The notes under the pieces are model-generated. The model worked only from the letters and a program-made list of their open reading frames with translations, did not search any database and was not told where the DNA came from. Of a stretch of DNA of 14,040 bases, positions 8,442 through 14,040 are shown in pieces. A program made the position numbers and the translations under genes. Positions within the stretch are counted from its first letter, which is position 1; every line of letters starts with the position of its first letter. The stretch covers positions 1 through 14,040 of the forward strand of contig CAZSGN010000048.1 in the NCBI GenBank assembly GCA_964606415.1, given 5' to 3'. Origin of the DNA: CAZSGN01 sp964606415. GTDB lineage: Bacteria > Bacteroidota > Bacteroidia > Bacteroidales > JBBRXJ01.

Positions 8442-8559
8442 GCAAAAATATAGAATACTTTTCTATCCACCCTAATCTTCTATTGATCCATTTCTTGCTG
8501 AACAGGAGACGAAATAATTGGTTGATAATTTGTTAGGATAAAAGGTTAGTAAGGGTATT

Positions 8560-9171
8560 TTATTTGATCCGGCAGAAAAGCAGGGGATTGTTTTCAAGAT
8601 AAGCTGTTAACTGATCATTCTTTTCTACAGAACCTACTCCGGGGGGTGTACCGGTAAATATTAAGTCGCCGATTTTCAGCGTCATGTATTTTGAAACATG
8701 CGCAATGATGGCGTCAAAGTTAAAGATCATTTCAGAAGTATTTCCTTTTTGAACCGTTTCACCGTTTTTTTCCAGGCTAAAAGATAAATTATGAATGTTT
8801 TTATAATCGTGGAGGTCAAAAAATGAGCTAATTGCTGCCGAACGGTCGAATCCTTTGGCTATTTCCCAGGGCAGGCCGCTTTCGATACATTTACGCTGGA
8901 TGTCCCGGGCTGTGAAATCAATGCCTAACCCGATTTGATTATAATAACGATGAGCAAATTTTGGAGCTATGTGCCTGCCCAGCCTGCATATTCGAATAAT
9001 AATTTCAATTTCGTAATGAATTTCATTGGAGAAATCCGGAATAAAAAAGGGCCTGTTATTTCTTAGAATAGCAGAATCGGGTTTAAGAAAAAACAGGGGT
9101 TCTTTGGGCACCTGGTGATCCAGTTCACGGGCATGTTGGAGATAATTTCTTCCAATACAAATGATCTTCAT
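8560..9171 (-). CDS. Fumarylacetoacetate hydrolase (FAH) family protein
   Basis: This 203-residue single-domain protein matches the short FAH class (about 200-220 residues, such as YcgM). The N-terminal lid region has IGRNYLQHAREL (6-17) and FLKPDSAI (28-35). The metal site is visible as HYEIEI, with E54 and E56, and D85 in GIDFTARD. K106 in AKGFD and the GTPPGVG loop (174-180) complete the active-site signatures. Family members cleave or decarboxylate acylpyruvates, oxaloacetate and related 2-oxo acids using Mg2+ or Mn2+; the actual substrate cannot be read from sequence. It is probably cytoplasmic, as no signal peptide is seen. The ATG lies 5 bases after the stop of the exonuclease gene with no obvious ribosome binding site, so translation is probably coupled to that gene. 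Confidence 0.92.
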   Translation of the reverse strand: MKIICIGRNYLQHARELDHQVPKEPLFFLKPDSAILRNNRPFFIPDFSNEIHYEIEIIIRICRLGRHIAPKFAHRYYNQIGLGIDFTARDIQRKCIESGLPWEIAKGFDRSAAISSFFDLHDYKNIHNLSFSLEKNGETVQKGNTSEMIFNFDAIIAHVSKYMTLKIGDLIFTGTPPGVGSVEKNDQLTAYLENNPLLFCRIK

Positions 9172-9176
9172 AACAA

Positions 9177-9983
9177 TCAGGTGTTCATTTGTCTAAGTTT
9201 GATGGCAGTAAGGACTTTTTTGGTGTAAAGTGGAAAATCACCTTTCATCATCCAACCAAAATAGCCGGGGTCTTTCTCTAAAATATCTTCAACCGGTTTG
9301 CCTTTGTATTTACCGAAGTTAAAAACTTCCCGGTTTTTTTCATCGTAAATAATACGGCCGGCATAGTCTACATTTTTGGTGTGGGAGGTGAATTTAGCAA
9401 GTTCCTGAACATCATTGACTACTGGCTTTGAAGCATTCCCTTTTTGATCTTTGTATTCCACATCTTTATAATGAGACAGTTGTGCTTTTAATATTTCGTA
9501 AGTAGCACGGGTATCTGCTTCGGCCGAATGTGCATTTTCAAGATTTTTGTTACAGTAAAATTTATATGCAGCGCTAAGTGTACGTTGCTCCATTTTATGG
9601 AAAATAACCTGGATATCTAAAAAATTGCGCCGTTTTAAATCCACATCTACCTCGGCTCGTAAGAATTCTTCGGCCAGCATGGGGATATCAAATTTATTGG
9701 AGTTGTATCCGGCAATATCGGCCCCTTCAAAGACTTCAGCCAGGTCTTTGGCAATATCTTTAAAAGTGGGTTTATCTTTTACATCTTCATCTGTTATGCC
9801 GTGTATTTCTGTTGATTGTTTAGAAATAGGAATGGTTGGATTCAGTAATATGGTATTGGATTCTTCCTTGCCATCAGGATGGATCTTTAAATAGGCAATT
9901 TCAACGATGCGGTCGTTGGCAATATTAATTCCTGTTGTTTCAAGATCAAAAATAATTAGTGGACGGGTTAAATTCAGTTCCAT
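9177..9983 (-). CDS. DnaQ/ExoX-like 3'-5' exonuclease (DEDDh)
   Basis: The 268-residue product has the three exonuclease motifs of the DEDDh class. Exo I is IFDLETTG (11-18) with D13 and E15. Exo II is AGYNSNKFDIPML (91-103) with D99. Exo III is HSAEADTRA (152-160) with H152 and D157. This is the RNase T/DnaQ fold that removes nucleotides from DNA or RNA 3' ends with two metal ions. After the catalytic domain (about 1-170) comes a linker, then a C-terminal module at about 219-262 (FNFGKYKGKPVEDI, DPGYFGWMM) resembling the ExoX-like C-terminal domain, absent from the replicative epsilon subunit. I therefore favour a repair or nucleic-acid-processing exonuclease over the polymerase III proofreader. 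It is first in a two-gene unit with the FAH-family gene, and a TAnnTTTG element lies just upstream. Confidence 0.93.
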   Translation of the reverse strand: MELNLTRPLIIFDLETTGINIANDRIVEIAYLKIHPDGKEESNTILLNPTIPISKQSTEIHGITDEDVKDKPTFKDIAKDLAEVFEGADIAGYNSNKFDIPMLAEEFLRAEVDVDLKRRNFLDIQVIFHKMEQRTLSAAYKFYCNKNLENAHSAEADTRATYEILKAQLSHYKDVEYKDQKGNASKPVVNDVQELAKFTSHTKNVDYAGRIIYDEKNREVFNFGKYKGKPVEDILEKDPGYFGWMMKGDFPLYTKKVLTAIKLRQMNT

Positions 9984-10006
9984 ACAAATAGATTAAGATT
10001 AAGCAT

Positions 10007-10014
10007 CAAAGTTA
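10007..10014 (-). promoter_or_regulatory. Bacteroidota-type -7 promoter element for the exonuclease gene
   Basis: On the minus strand TAACTTTG matches TAnnTTTG exactly and ends 23 bases before the ATG at 9983. This would place the transcript start about 15-18 bases upstream of the gene. The expected TTG at -33 is only weakly represented (TTTA at roughly the right distance). It suggests that the exonuclease/FAH pair can be transcribed separately from the lipid-kinase gene upstream. Confidence 0.45.
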
Positions 10015-10064
10015 GAGAAATATTTACGGTGTCCTGTAAATGGATGAAATTATTTTGATAAACG

Positions 10065-10958
10065 CTATTGATCGTGATGGGGGATCATTACTTTTAATCC
10101 TTGTTTGTGGGATTTTATTTTAATTTTTTTTCCCAATATAGCTGGTTCGCCATCATAATGTACTTCTCCTTTTTTTTTGCGTTTAAGTGTGATTTGATCA
10201 GTCTTGAATGTTTCAATATACCTGGATTGGTGAATTTGTTTATTGAAAAGGCGAAAGCCTAATCCCAGCGCTTTTCTGATAGGGAAGGGGGTTAAAATAT
10301 TAACATCCAGCAACCCATCATGAATATCAGCTTTGGGAGCTATAAAAGCGTTGTTGCCATATTGGGCTGCGTTAGCAAAAGTGATCAGGAAGGCTTTTGT
10401 TTTAATTTTGACATCGTTATATTTAAGCCTGTATTTTTTTGGCTTATAAGATAAGAAAGTTGAAATGGTTGATTTGAAATAAGTTATGAATCCTCTTTTA
10501 TCGGATTGGGCAAATTGATGGCCGATCTTGGCATCAAAGCCTACACCACAGGTGCAAAAAAAGGGAATATCATTGATGGTGCCATAATCTATCTTTACTA
10601 TTTGGCAATTGTTTATTAGTTGAATAGCATCTTTAATTTTCATGGGTATTTTTAAATGCCTGGCCAGGCCATTGCCGCTGCCTATTGGTAAAATACCAAA
10701 AATAACCGAAGTATTGATCAGTGCGGATGCCACTTCATTCATGGTTCCATCACCTCCAACAGCAACGATTTTATGGAAATTTTTTTGCACGAATTCTGCG
10801 GCCAGTTCTTTTGCATGGCCGGGATATTGGGTAAGTACTATTTCTGCATTGTAAAGGCTTTGATCTATATTATTATTGATCAGTTCTTTTAAATTTTTTT
10901 GTTTGCCGTTACCCGAATGTGGATTTATGATAAAGGCAATATCTTCTCGTGTATTCAT
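10065..10958 (-). CDS. Diacylglycerol kinase family lipid kinase (YegS/DgkB type)
   Basis: The 297-residue length is normal for the bacterial YegS/DgkB lipid kinase family. The N-terminal domain shows INPHSGNGK (11-19), the nucleotide-binding VAVGGDGTMNEVAS (66-79) with the GGDGT hallmark, and GILPIGSGNGLARHL (88-102). The C-terminal beta-sandwich domain contains FDAKIGHQF (141-149), APKADIHDGLLDV (207-219) and the closing YDGE (268-271). Family enzymes transfer ATP phosphate to diacylglycerol, phosphatidylglycerol, sphingoid bases or similar lipids at the cytoplasmic face of the membrane. In Bacteroidota, sphingolipid-like substrates are also conceivable; sequence alone does not decide. It diverges from the phosphoesterase/glycosyltransferase genes across a 259-base gap and is 81 bases upstream of the exonuclease gene. 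Confidence 0.92.
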   Translation of the reverse strand: MNTREDIAFIINPHSGNGKQKNLKELINNNIDQSLYNAEIVLTQYPGHAKELAAEFVQKNFHKIVAVGGDGTMNEVASALINTSVIFGILPIGSGNGLARHLKIPMKIKDAIQLINNCQIVKIDYGTINDIPFFCTCGVGFDAKIGHQFAQSDKRGFITYFKSTISTFLSYKPKKYRLKYNDVKIKTKAFLITFANAAQYGNNAFIAPKADIHDGLLDVNILTPFPIRKALGLGFRLFNKQIHQSRYIETFKTDQITLKRKKKGEVHYDGEPAILGKKIKIKSHKQGLKVMIPHHDQ

Positions 10959-11189
10959 GTTATCTGTTAAATAGTAAGAGGTGTTAAGCGCGTAGTTTTT
11001 GAATCCATATGGTAATTGTGCGTCAATAATAACACAAAAATTTTAATAAATTCTATTCCTTAATACTAAAGTTTTATGTGTCGTTAATGATTATAATGAT
11101 TTATGTTTTTTCAATTTATTATTGTAACTTTCAGTATGTTGGTAACAATTAAGCAACATTTATTTAATGATCAATTAATCCTGCGTTCA

Positions 11190-11197
11190 TATATTTG
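11190..11197 (+). promoter_or_regulatory. Bacteroidota-type -7 promoter element for the phosphoesterase gene
   Basis: TATATTTG matches TAnnTTTG exactly and lies 20 bases before the ATG at 11218, giving a short leader. No clear TTG is seen at the -33 spacing (the region reads TTTAATG). Exact matches to six positions are not rare in AT-rich DNA, so the call rests on its location. Confidence 0.4.
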
Positions 11198-11217
11198 CAG
11201 GGAAGATAAATAGACAT

Positions 11218-12069
11218 ATGCTTCAAAAAAATCATTTTCGCACCATTATTATTTCTGATGTTCATTTGGGAACTTCAGCATCTAAAGCCAAAGAACTTGT
11301 TCGGTTTTTAAAAAAGAATACTTGTGATACGCTTATTCTTAACGGGGATATTGTTGATGGTTGGCGGCTTAGAAAATCAGGGAAGTGGAAGAAAAAGCAT
11401 ACCCGGTTTTTCAGGGTGGTGATTAAAATGATTGAAAAAATCAAGACAGAAGTTATTTATATCCGCGGTAATCATGATGATTTTCTGGATACGATCATGC
11501 CTTTCGTTGTTGGTAATTTGTCTATCAGGAAAGATTATATTTTTGAGCGTCAGGGAAAAAAATATTATGTATGTCATGGTGATGTATTTGATTCTATTAC
11601 AACCAATTTAAAATGGCTGGCTAAATTGGGGGATATTGGGTATACTTTTTTATTGTGGCTTAATAAAATTTATAATAGCCGCCGGATTCGCAAGGGGTTG
11701 CCTTATTTTTCGTTGTCACAAAAAATCAAACAAAAAGTAAAAGGCGCTGTTTCTTATATTTCTGATTTTGAAGAAGAATTGGTTGATCTGGCTAAATCCA
11801 AAAATTGCGATGGGGTTATTTGTGGGCATATTCATCATCCGGCTATACAATATCATGATAATATTATGTATATGAATTCCGGCGACTGGGTCGAATCGAT
11901 GACTGCGCTTGTTGAAAATGAGCAGGGGGAATGGCAAATTATTTATTATACTGATTTGATTAACCAGGAAGCCCGGGAAGAAGAAGAAAGAAGAGCAAAA
12001 GAAAAATCTGTGGCAGAACAAAATGGAGGACTTAAATCGGGCGAAGATGCCAGTGTTATTGCTTCATAA
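11218..12069 (+). CDS. Calcineurin-type metallophosphoesterase, LpxH-like
   Basis: The 283-residue protein has the full metallophosphoesterase motif series: SDVHLG (13-18; D14, H16), NGDIVDGW (42-49; D44), RGNHDD (83-88; N85, H86), CHGD (119-122; H120) and CGHIHHP (202-208; H204, H206). These bind two metal ions and hydrolyse phosphate esters or pyrophosphates. Overall it looks like the UDP-2,3-diacylglucosamine diphosphatase group (COG2908). However, canonical LpxH has GNRDF where this has GNHDD, so I do not call it LpxH; it may act on another nucleotide-linked or lipid phosphate. The tail (about 250-283) is charged and low in complexity. No signal peptide or clear transmembrane helix is evident; a hydrophobic stretch near 142-151 could contact the membrane. 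The glycosyltransferase gene follows after 176 bases. Confidence 0.88.
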   Translation: MLQKNHFRTIIISDVHLGTSASKAKELVRFLKKNTCDTLILNGDIVDGWRLRKSGKWKKKHTRFFRVVIKMIEKIKTEVIYIRGNHDDFLDTIMPFVVGNLSIRKDYIFERQGKKYYVCHGDVFDSITTNLKWLAKLGDIGYTFLLWLNKIYNSRRIRKGLPYFSLSQKIKQKVKGAVSYISDFEEELVDLAKSKNCDGVICGHIHHPAIQYHDNIMYMNSGDWVESMTALVENEQGEWQIIYYTDLINQEAREEEERRAKEKSVAEQNGGLKSGEDASVIAS

Positions 12070-12245
12070 GTTTCCCGGAGGTAATCGGTTAGTATAGAGG
12101 GTTGTGTTGTGTGGAATAGATGAAGAGGGTAATTGTTCCTGTTTTTTACTTGCGGCTGACACCTGTTATCTTTTGTTTATTTTAACGTTTATCATTATAA
12201 GAATCCTAATAGAGACAGGTTAAATAAATATTAAAAAATCAACCA

Positions 12246-13325
12246 ATGAATTTTTTATTCCTTGTACAGGGAGAAGGAAGAGGACATATGACACAAGCTG
12301 TGACGCTTCAAAATTTACTTGTAAAGCATGGACATACGGTTTCTTGTGTGATGGTTGGCAAAAGTACAAGGCGTAATATACCTTCATTTTTTTATCAAAA
12401 GATCGAAGCGCCGGTCCTTACTTATGAAAGCCCTAATTTTATTGCTGACAAGGATCAAAAAGGAATTAAGATCGGGCCGACTATTTTATATAATTTAAAA
12501 AAAGGAAGACGTTATTTTAAGAGCCTTCGTTTTATTCGTGATCAGGTAAAAAAGTACCGGCCGGATGCCATTATTAATTTTTATGAGTTATTGGGAGGCC
12601 TTTATTTTGGTTTGTATAAACCCAATATTGCTCATATTTGTATTGGACATCAATATCTGATATATCATCCGGATTTTGAGTTTCCGCGGGGAAAGCGATT
12701 AGATCGCAATTTGTTGAAATTAAATACGTGGGTTACTTCTTTCAGAGCAACTAAAAAATTAGCGCTCTCTTTCCGCCCACTTCCGGATCAACCCGGCAAA
12801 AAAACCTGGGTAGTGCCGCCTTTATTAAGGGAGCAGGTGCTGGAAATGCAACCGGAAGAAGGAGATTATATGCTGGCTTATATCCTTAATGATGGTTACC
12901 GGACAGAGATCATGCAATGGCATCAGCATCATCAGGATATACCTGTTCATTTTTTTAGTGATGCCCGGCAGGATATTGAACAGGAAAAAGTGGGAGAAAA
13001 CATAACCTGGCACCGGATTGATGATATGAAATTTCTCGAATACATGAATAAGTGTAAAGCATTTGCCAGTACTGCTGGTTTTGAATCTGTTTGTGAAGCC
13101 ATGTACCTCGGCAAGCCCATTATGATGGTGCCTACTAAAGGTCATTTTGAGCAGGAATGCAATGCTATTGATGCCCGAAAAGCCGGCGCAGGCATCATTA
13201 ATCATCATTTTGATTTGTCCCGCCTGATTGATTATATATCTACCCATAAATACCAGGGTCGCGATTTTAAAGCATGGGTAAGGCAGGCAGGAGATCAGTT
13301 TATTGGCCATTTGACCAACTTGTAA
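12246..13325 (+). CDS. GT-B glycosyltransferase (MurG/GT1-like, PF13528 type)
   Basis: The 359-residue protein has two Rossmann-like halves. The N-terminal half opens with FLVQGEGRGHMTQA (4-18), the glycine-rich loop with acceptor-side histidine seen in the PF13528/CHP00661 glycosyltransferase group. The C-terminal half carries a donor-binding region FASTAGFESVCEAMYLGKP (273-291) then MMVPTKGHFEQECNA (293-307), matching the sugar-nucleotide pocket of GT28/GT1 enzymes. It probably transfers a sugar from a nucleotide donor to a lipid or cell-envelope acceptor at the inner face of the cytoplasmic membrane; neither donor nor acceptor can be named. No transmembrane segment is obvious. Upstream, 176 bases hold no recognisable gene, terminator or exact TAnnTTTG. 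The same-strand phosphoesterase before it and the BCCT gene 58 bases after it may or may not be co-transcribed. Confidence 0.88.
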   Translation: MNFLFLVQGEGRGHMTQAVTLQNLLVKHGHTVSCVMVGKSTRRNIPSFFYQKIEAPVLTYESPNFIADKDQKGIKIGPTILYNLKKGRRYFKSLRFIRDQVKKYRPDAIINFYELLGGLYFGLYKPNIAHICIGHQYLIYHPDFEFPRGKRLDRNLLKLNTWVTSFRATKKLALSFRPLPDQPGKKTWVVPPLLREQVLEMQPEEGDYMLAYILNDGYRTEIMQWHQHHQDIPVHFFSDARQDIEQEKVGENITWHRIDDMKFLEYMNKCKAFASTAGFESVCEAMYLGKPIMMVPTKGHFEQECNAIDARKAGAGIINHHFDLSRLIDYISTHKYQGRDFKAWVRQAGDQFIGHLTNL

Positions 13326-13383
13326 AATTGTTTGTTTTTTAGCATGATTTTTGAAGACTAAAAACATTTAAAAATAAACAATA

Positions 13384-14040
13384 ATGGAGCAAGATAAGGC
13401 AGACAAGCCCCAGGATCGCTCATATAAAAGCAAAGCCATTGAAATAGCCCGGGATTACTGGAAAAAGCAGCAGCAAAAGGCTCGACACGAGCGTCAAAAG
13501 ATTTATGGACTGCAAATAATGCCTAAAGCGAGTTATTATGATGATTCCCATGGGCATAAACCGGGTGAAAATAACTGGAAAAAATGGGGTTTTGATCTTC
13601 ATCCTCAAGTCTCTCTTGTAGCCGGTGGGTTGGTTATACTTTTTATTGTTTTAACTTTTATTTATAAAGAACAGGCAGTCGTTTTCTTTGAGCAGGTATT
13701 GAAGGGAATTGGGGATAATTTTGGATTTGTTTATATCCTGGCGGCTAATTTTTTTGTCATTGTCATGATTCTTTTTGCTTTTAGCCGTTTTGGTGATATT
13801 AAAATTGGTGGTCCGGATGCTTTACCTGAGTTTGATAATTTTAGCTGGTATGCCATGCTTATTAGTGCTGGAATGGGAATCGGCCTTATGTTTTGGAGTG
13901 TTGCTGAACCCATTTTTCACTATTCCAGTCCATCTCCCATGTTTAATATTGTTAACAATTCTCCCCAGAGTGCCCAAAGTGCTCTGGGGGTAACTTATTT
14001 TCACTGGGGGCCTCATCCATGGGGGATTTATGCACTTGTT
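13384..14040 (+). CDS. BCCT-family osmolyte transporter, 3' end outside window
   Basis: The frame from ATG 13384 is open for 219 residues to the window edge. Hydrophobic helices lie at about 76-94, 113-134 and 156-176. The third contains AGMGIGLMFWSVAEPIFHY (162-180), the glycine-rich betaine/carnitine/choline transporter signature; in characterised members this helix helps bind sodium and substrate. FHWGPHPWGIYAL (206-218) matches the next conserved segment. These carriers import quaternary ammonium osmolytes such as glycine betaine using sodium or proton gradients, or exchange them. The first about 70 residues are hydrophilic and strongly basic between 27 and 48 (KKQQQKARHERQK), a long cytoplasmic extension. 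The residues deciding ion coupling lie beyond the edge. The start is preceded by an A-rich leader without a clear Shine-Dalgarno. Confidence 0.93.
   Translation, partial: MEQDKADKPQDRSYKSKAIEIARDYWKKQQQKARHERQKIYGLQIMPKASYYDDSHGHKPGENNWKKWGFDLHPQVSLVAGGLVILFIVLTFIYKEQAVVFFEQVLKGIGDNFGFVYILAANFFVIVMILFAFSRFGDIKIGGPDALPEFDNFSWYAMLISAGMGIGLMFWSVAEPIFHYSSPSPMFNIVNNSPQSAQSALGVTYFHWGPHPWGIYALV

Larger units (their letters stand above)
8061..8480. repeat. Candidate REP/MITE-like palindromic element with inverted hairpin modules
   Basis: Two three-hairpin modules (8091-8172 and 8361-8441) lie in inverted orientation about 190 bases apart. Their outer flanks also match when one is reverse complemented. 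The left has GATAGGGTAGAT (8065-8076) then ATATATTTTTGGGC; the right, read on the minus strand, has GATTAGGGTGGAT then CTATATTTTTGCGCC. This gives an overall inverted repeat of roughly 420 bases with no coding capacity. The layout resembles non-autonomous palindromic elements such as REP clusters mobilised by single-strand transposases encoded elsewhere. The flank tetramers GTAG and GTGG recall the GTRG next to REP palindromes, but 4-mers prove nothing. Exact ends and target duplication cannot be set from one copy. Confidence 0.55.
7963..8559. other. Gene-free region between convergent genes
   Basis: The RND operon ends here from the left and the hydrolase gene ends here from the right. No reading frame with gene-like content was found on either strand. 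The first 98 bases show nothing distinctive. The middle (about 8061-8480) holds paired hairpin modules listed separately. Between the modules (8173-8360) the DNA is very AT-rich, with TGCTATAG repeated at 8320-8327 and 8332-8339 and one DnaA-box-like 9-mer, TTTTCCACA, on the minus strand at 8276-8284 (one mismatch to TTATCCACA). The last 80 bases show no clear signal. None of the hairpins is followed by a proper T-tract, so classical intrinsic terminators are not evident, though the outermost hairpins could end transcripts weakly. Confidence 0.7.

Noticed and set aside
8276..8471. Firm oriC call from DnaA boxes
   Set aside because: Only one 8-of-9 match (8276-8284) and one 7-of-9 match (8463-8471) were found within this span, with no clear unwinding element next to a box cluster, so the origin remains a hypothesis.
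12825..13367. 180-codon minus-strand frame inside the glycosyltransferase gene
   Set aside because: It is fully antisense to a gene with clear GT-B motifs; its composition is that of a reverse-complement shadow.
13331..13369. Stem of TTTTTAG and CTAAAAA after the glycosyltransferase gene as a terminator
   Set aside because: The stem is short, AT-only apart from one pair, and has a 14-base or longer loop; too weak to call.

Overview
The window looks like ordinary chromosomal DNA from a Bacteroidota organism. The evidence is indirect. It is AT-rich, most starts lack a clear Shine-Dalgarno sequence, two promoters match the Bacteroidota -7 element TAnnTTTG, and the gene families (TolC/adaptor/RND set, GH15 enzyme, ExoX-like exonuclease, PF13528-type glycosyltransferase) are all common there. 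No plasmid, phage, CRISPR, rRNA or tRNA gene was seen. Both end genes are cut by the window edges.

Left part (1-7962). A GH15 glucosidase/trehalase-type enzyme runs leftward off the window. Next is an uncharacterised lipoprotein, also leftward. Divergent from it is a three-gene tripartite efflux operon reading rightward: TolC-type outer-membrane channel, lipoprotein membrane-fusion adaptor, and HAE1-type RND pump of 1023 residues. The channel and pump use GTG and TTG starts.

Middle (7963-8559). The RND operon and the leftward gene block converge on 597 bases without a gene. This gap holds the most unusual structure in the window: two diverged copies of an approximately 81-base three-hairpin module in inverted orientation, with similar outer flanks. 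They suggest a roughly 420-base REP/MITE-like palindromic element. Strand composition also flips near here. To the left the + strand is richer in A and C, to the right in T and G, whatever the gene orientation. This could mark a replication origin or the edge of an inversion.

Right part (8560-14040). Leftward are a fumarylacetoacetase-fold hydrolase and a DnaQ-type 3'-5' exonuclease, 5 bases apart, and then a diacylglycerol-kinase-family lipid kinase. Divergent from these and rightward are a calcineurin-type phosphoesterase (LpxH-like but with a GNHD motif), a GT-B glycosyltransferase, and the first 219 residues of a BCCT-family osmolyte transporter. The lipid kinase, phosphoesterase and glycosyltransferase may share a role in envelope glycolipid metabolism, but that is inference from proximity.

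I found no convincing new multi-gene system. The inverted hairpin element and the composition switch are the features most worth checking.
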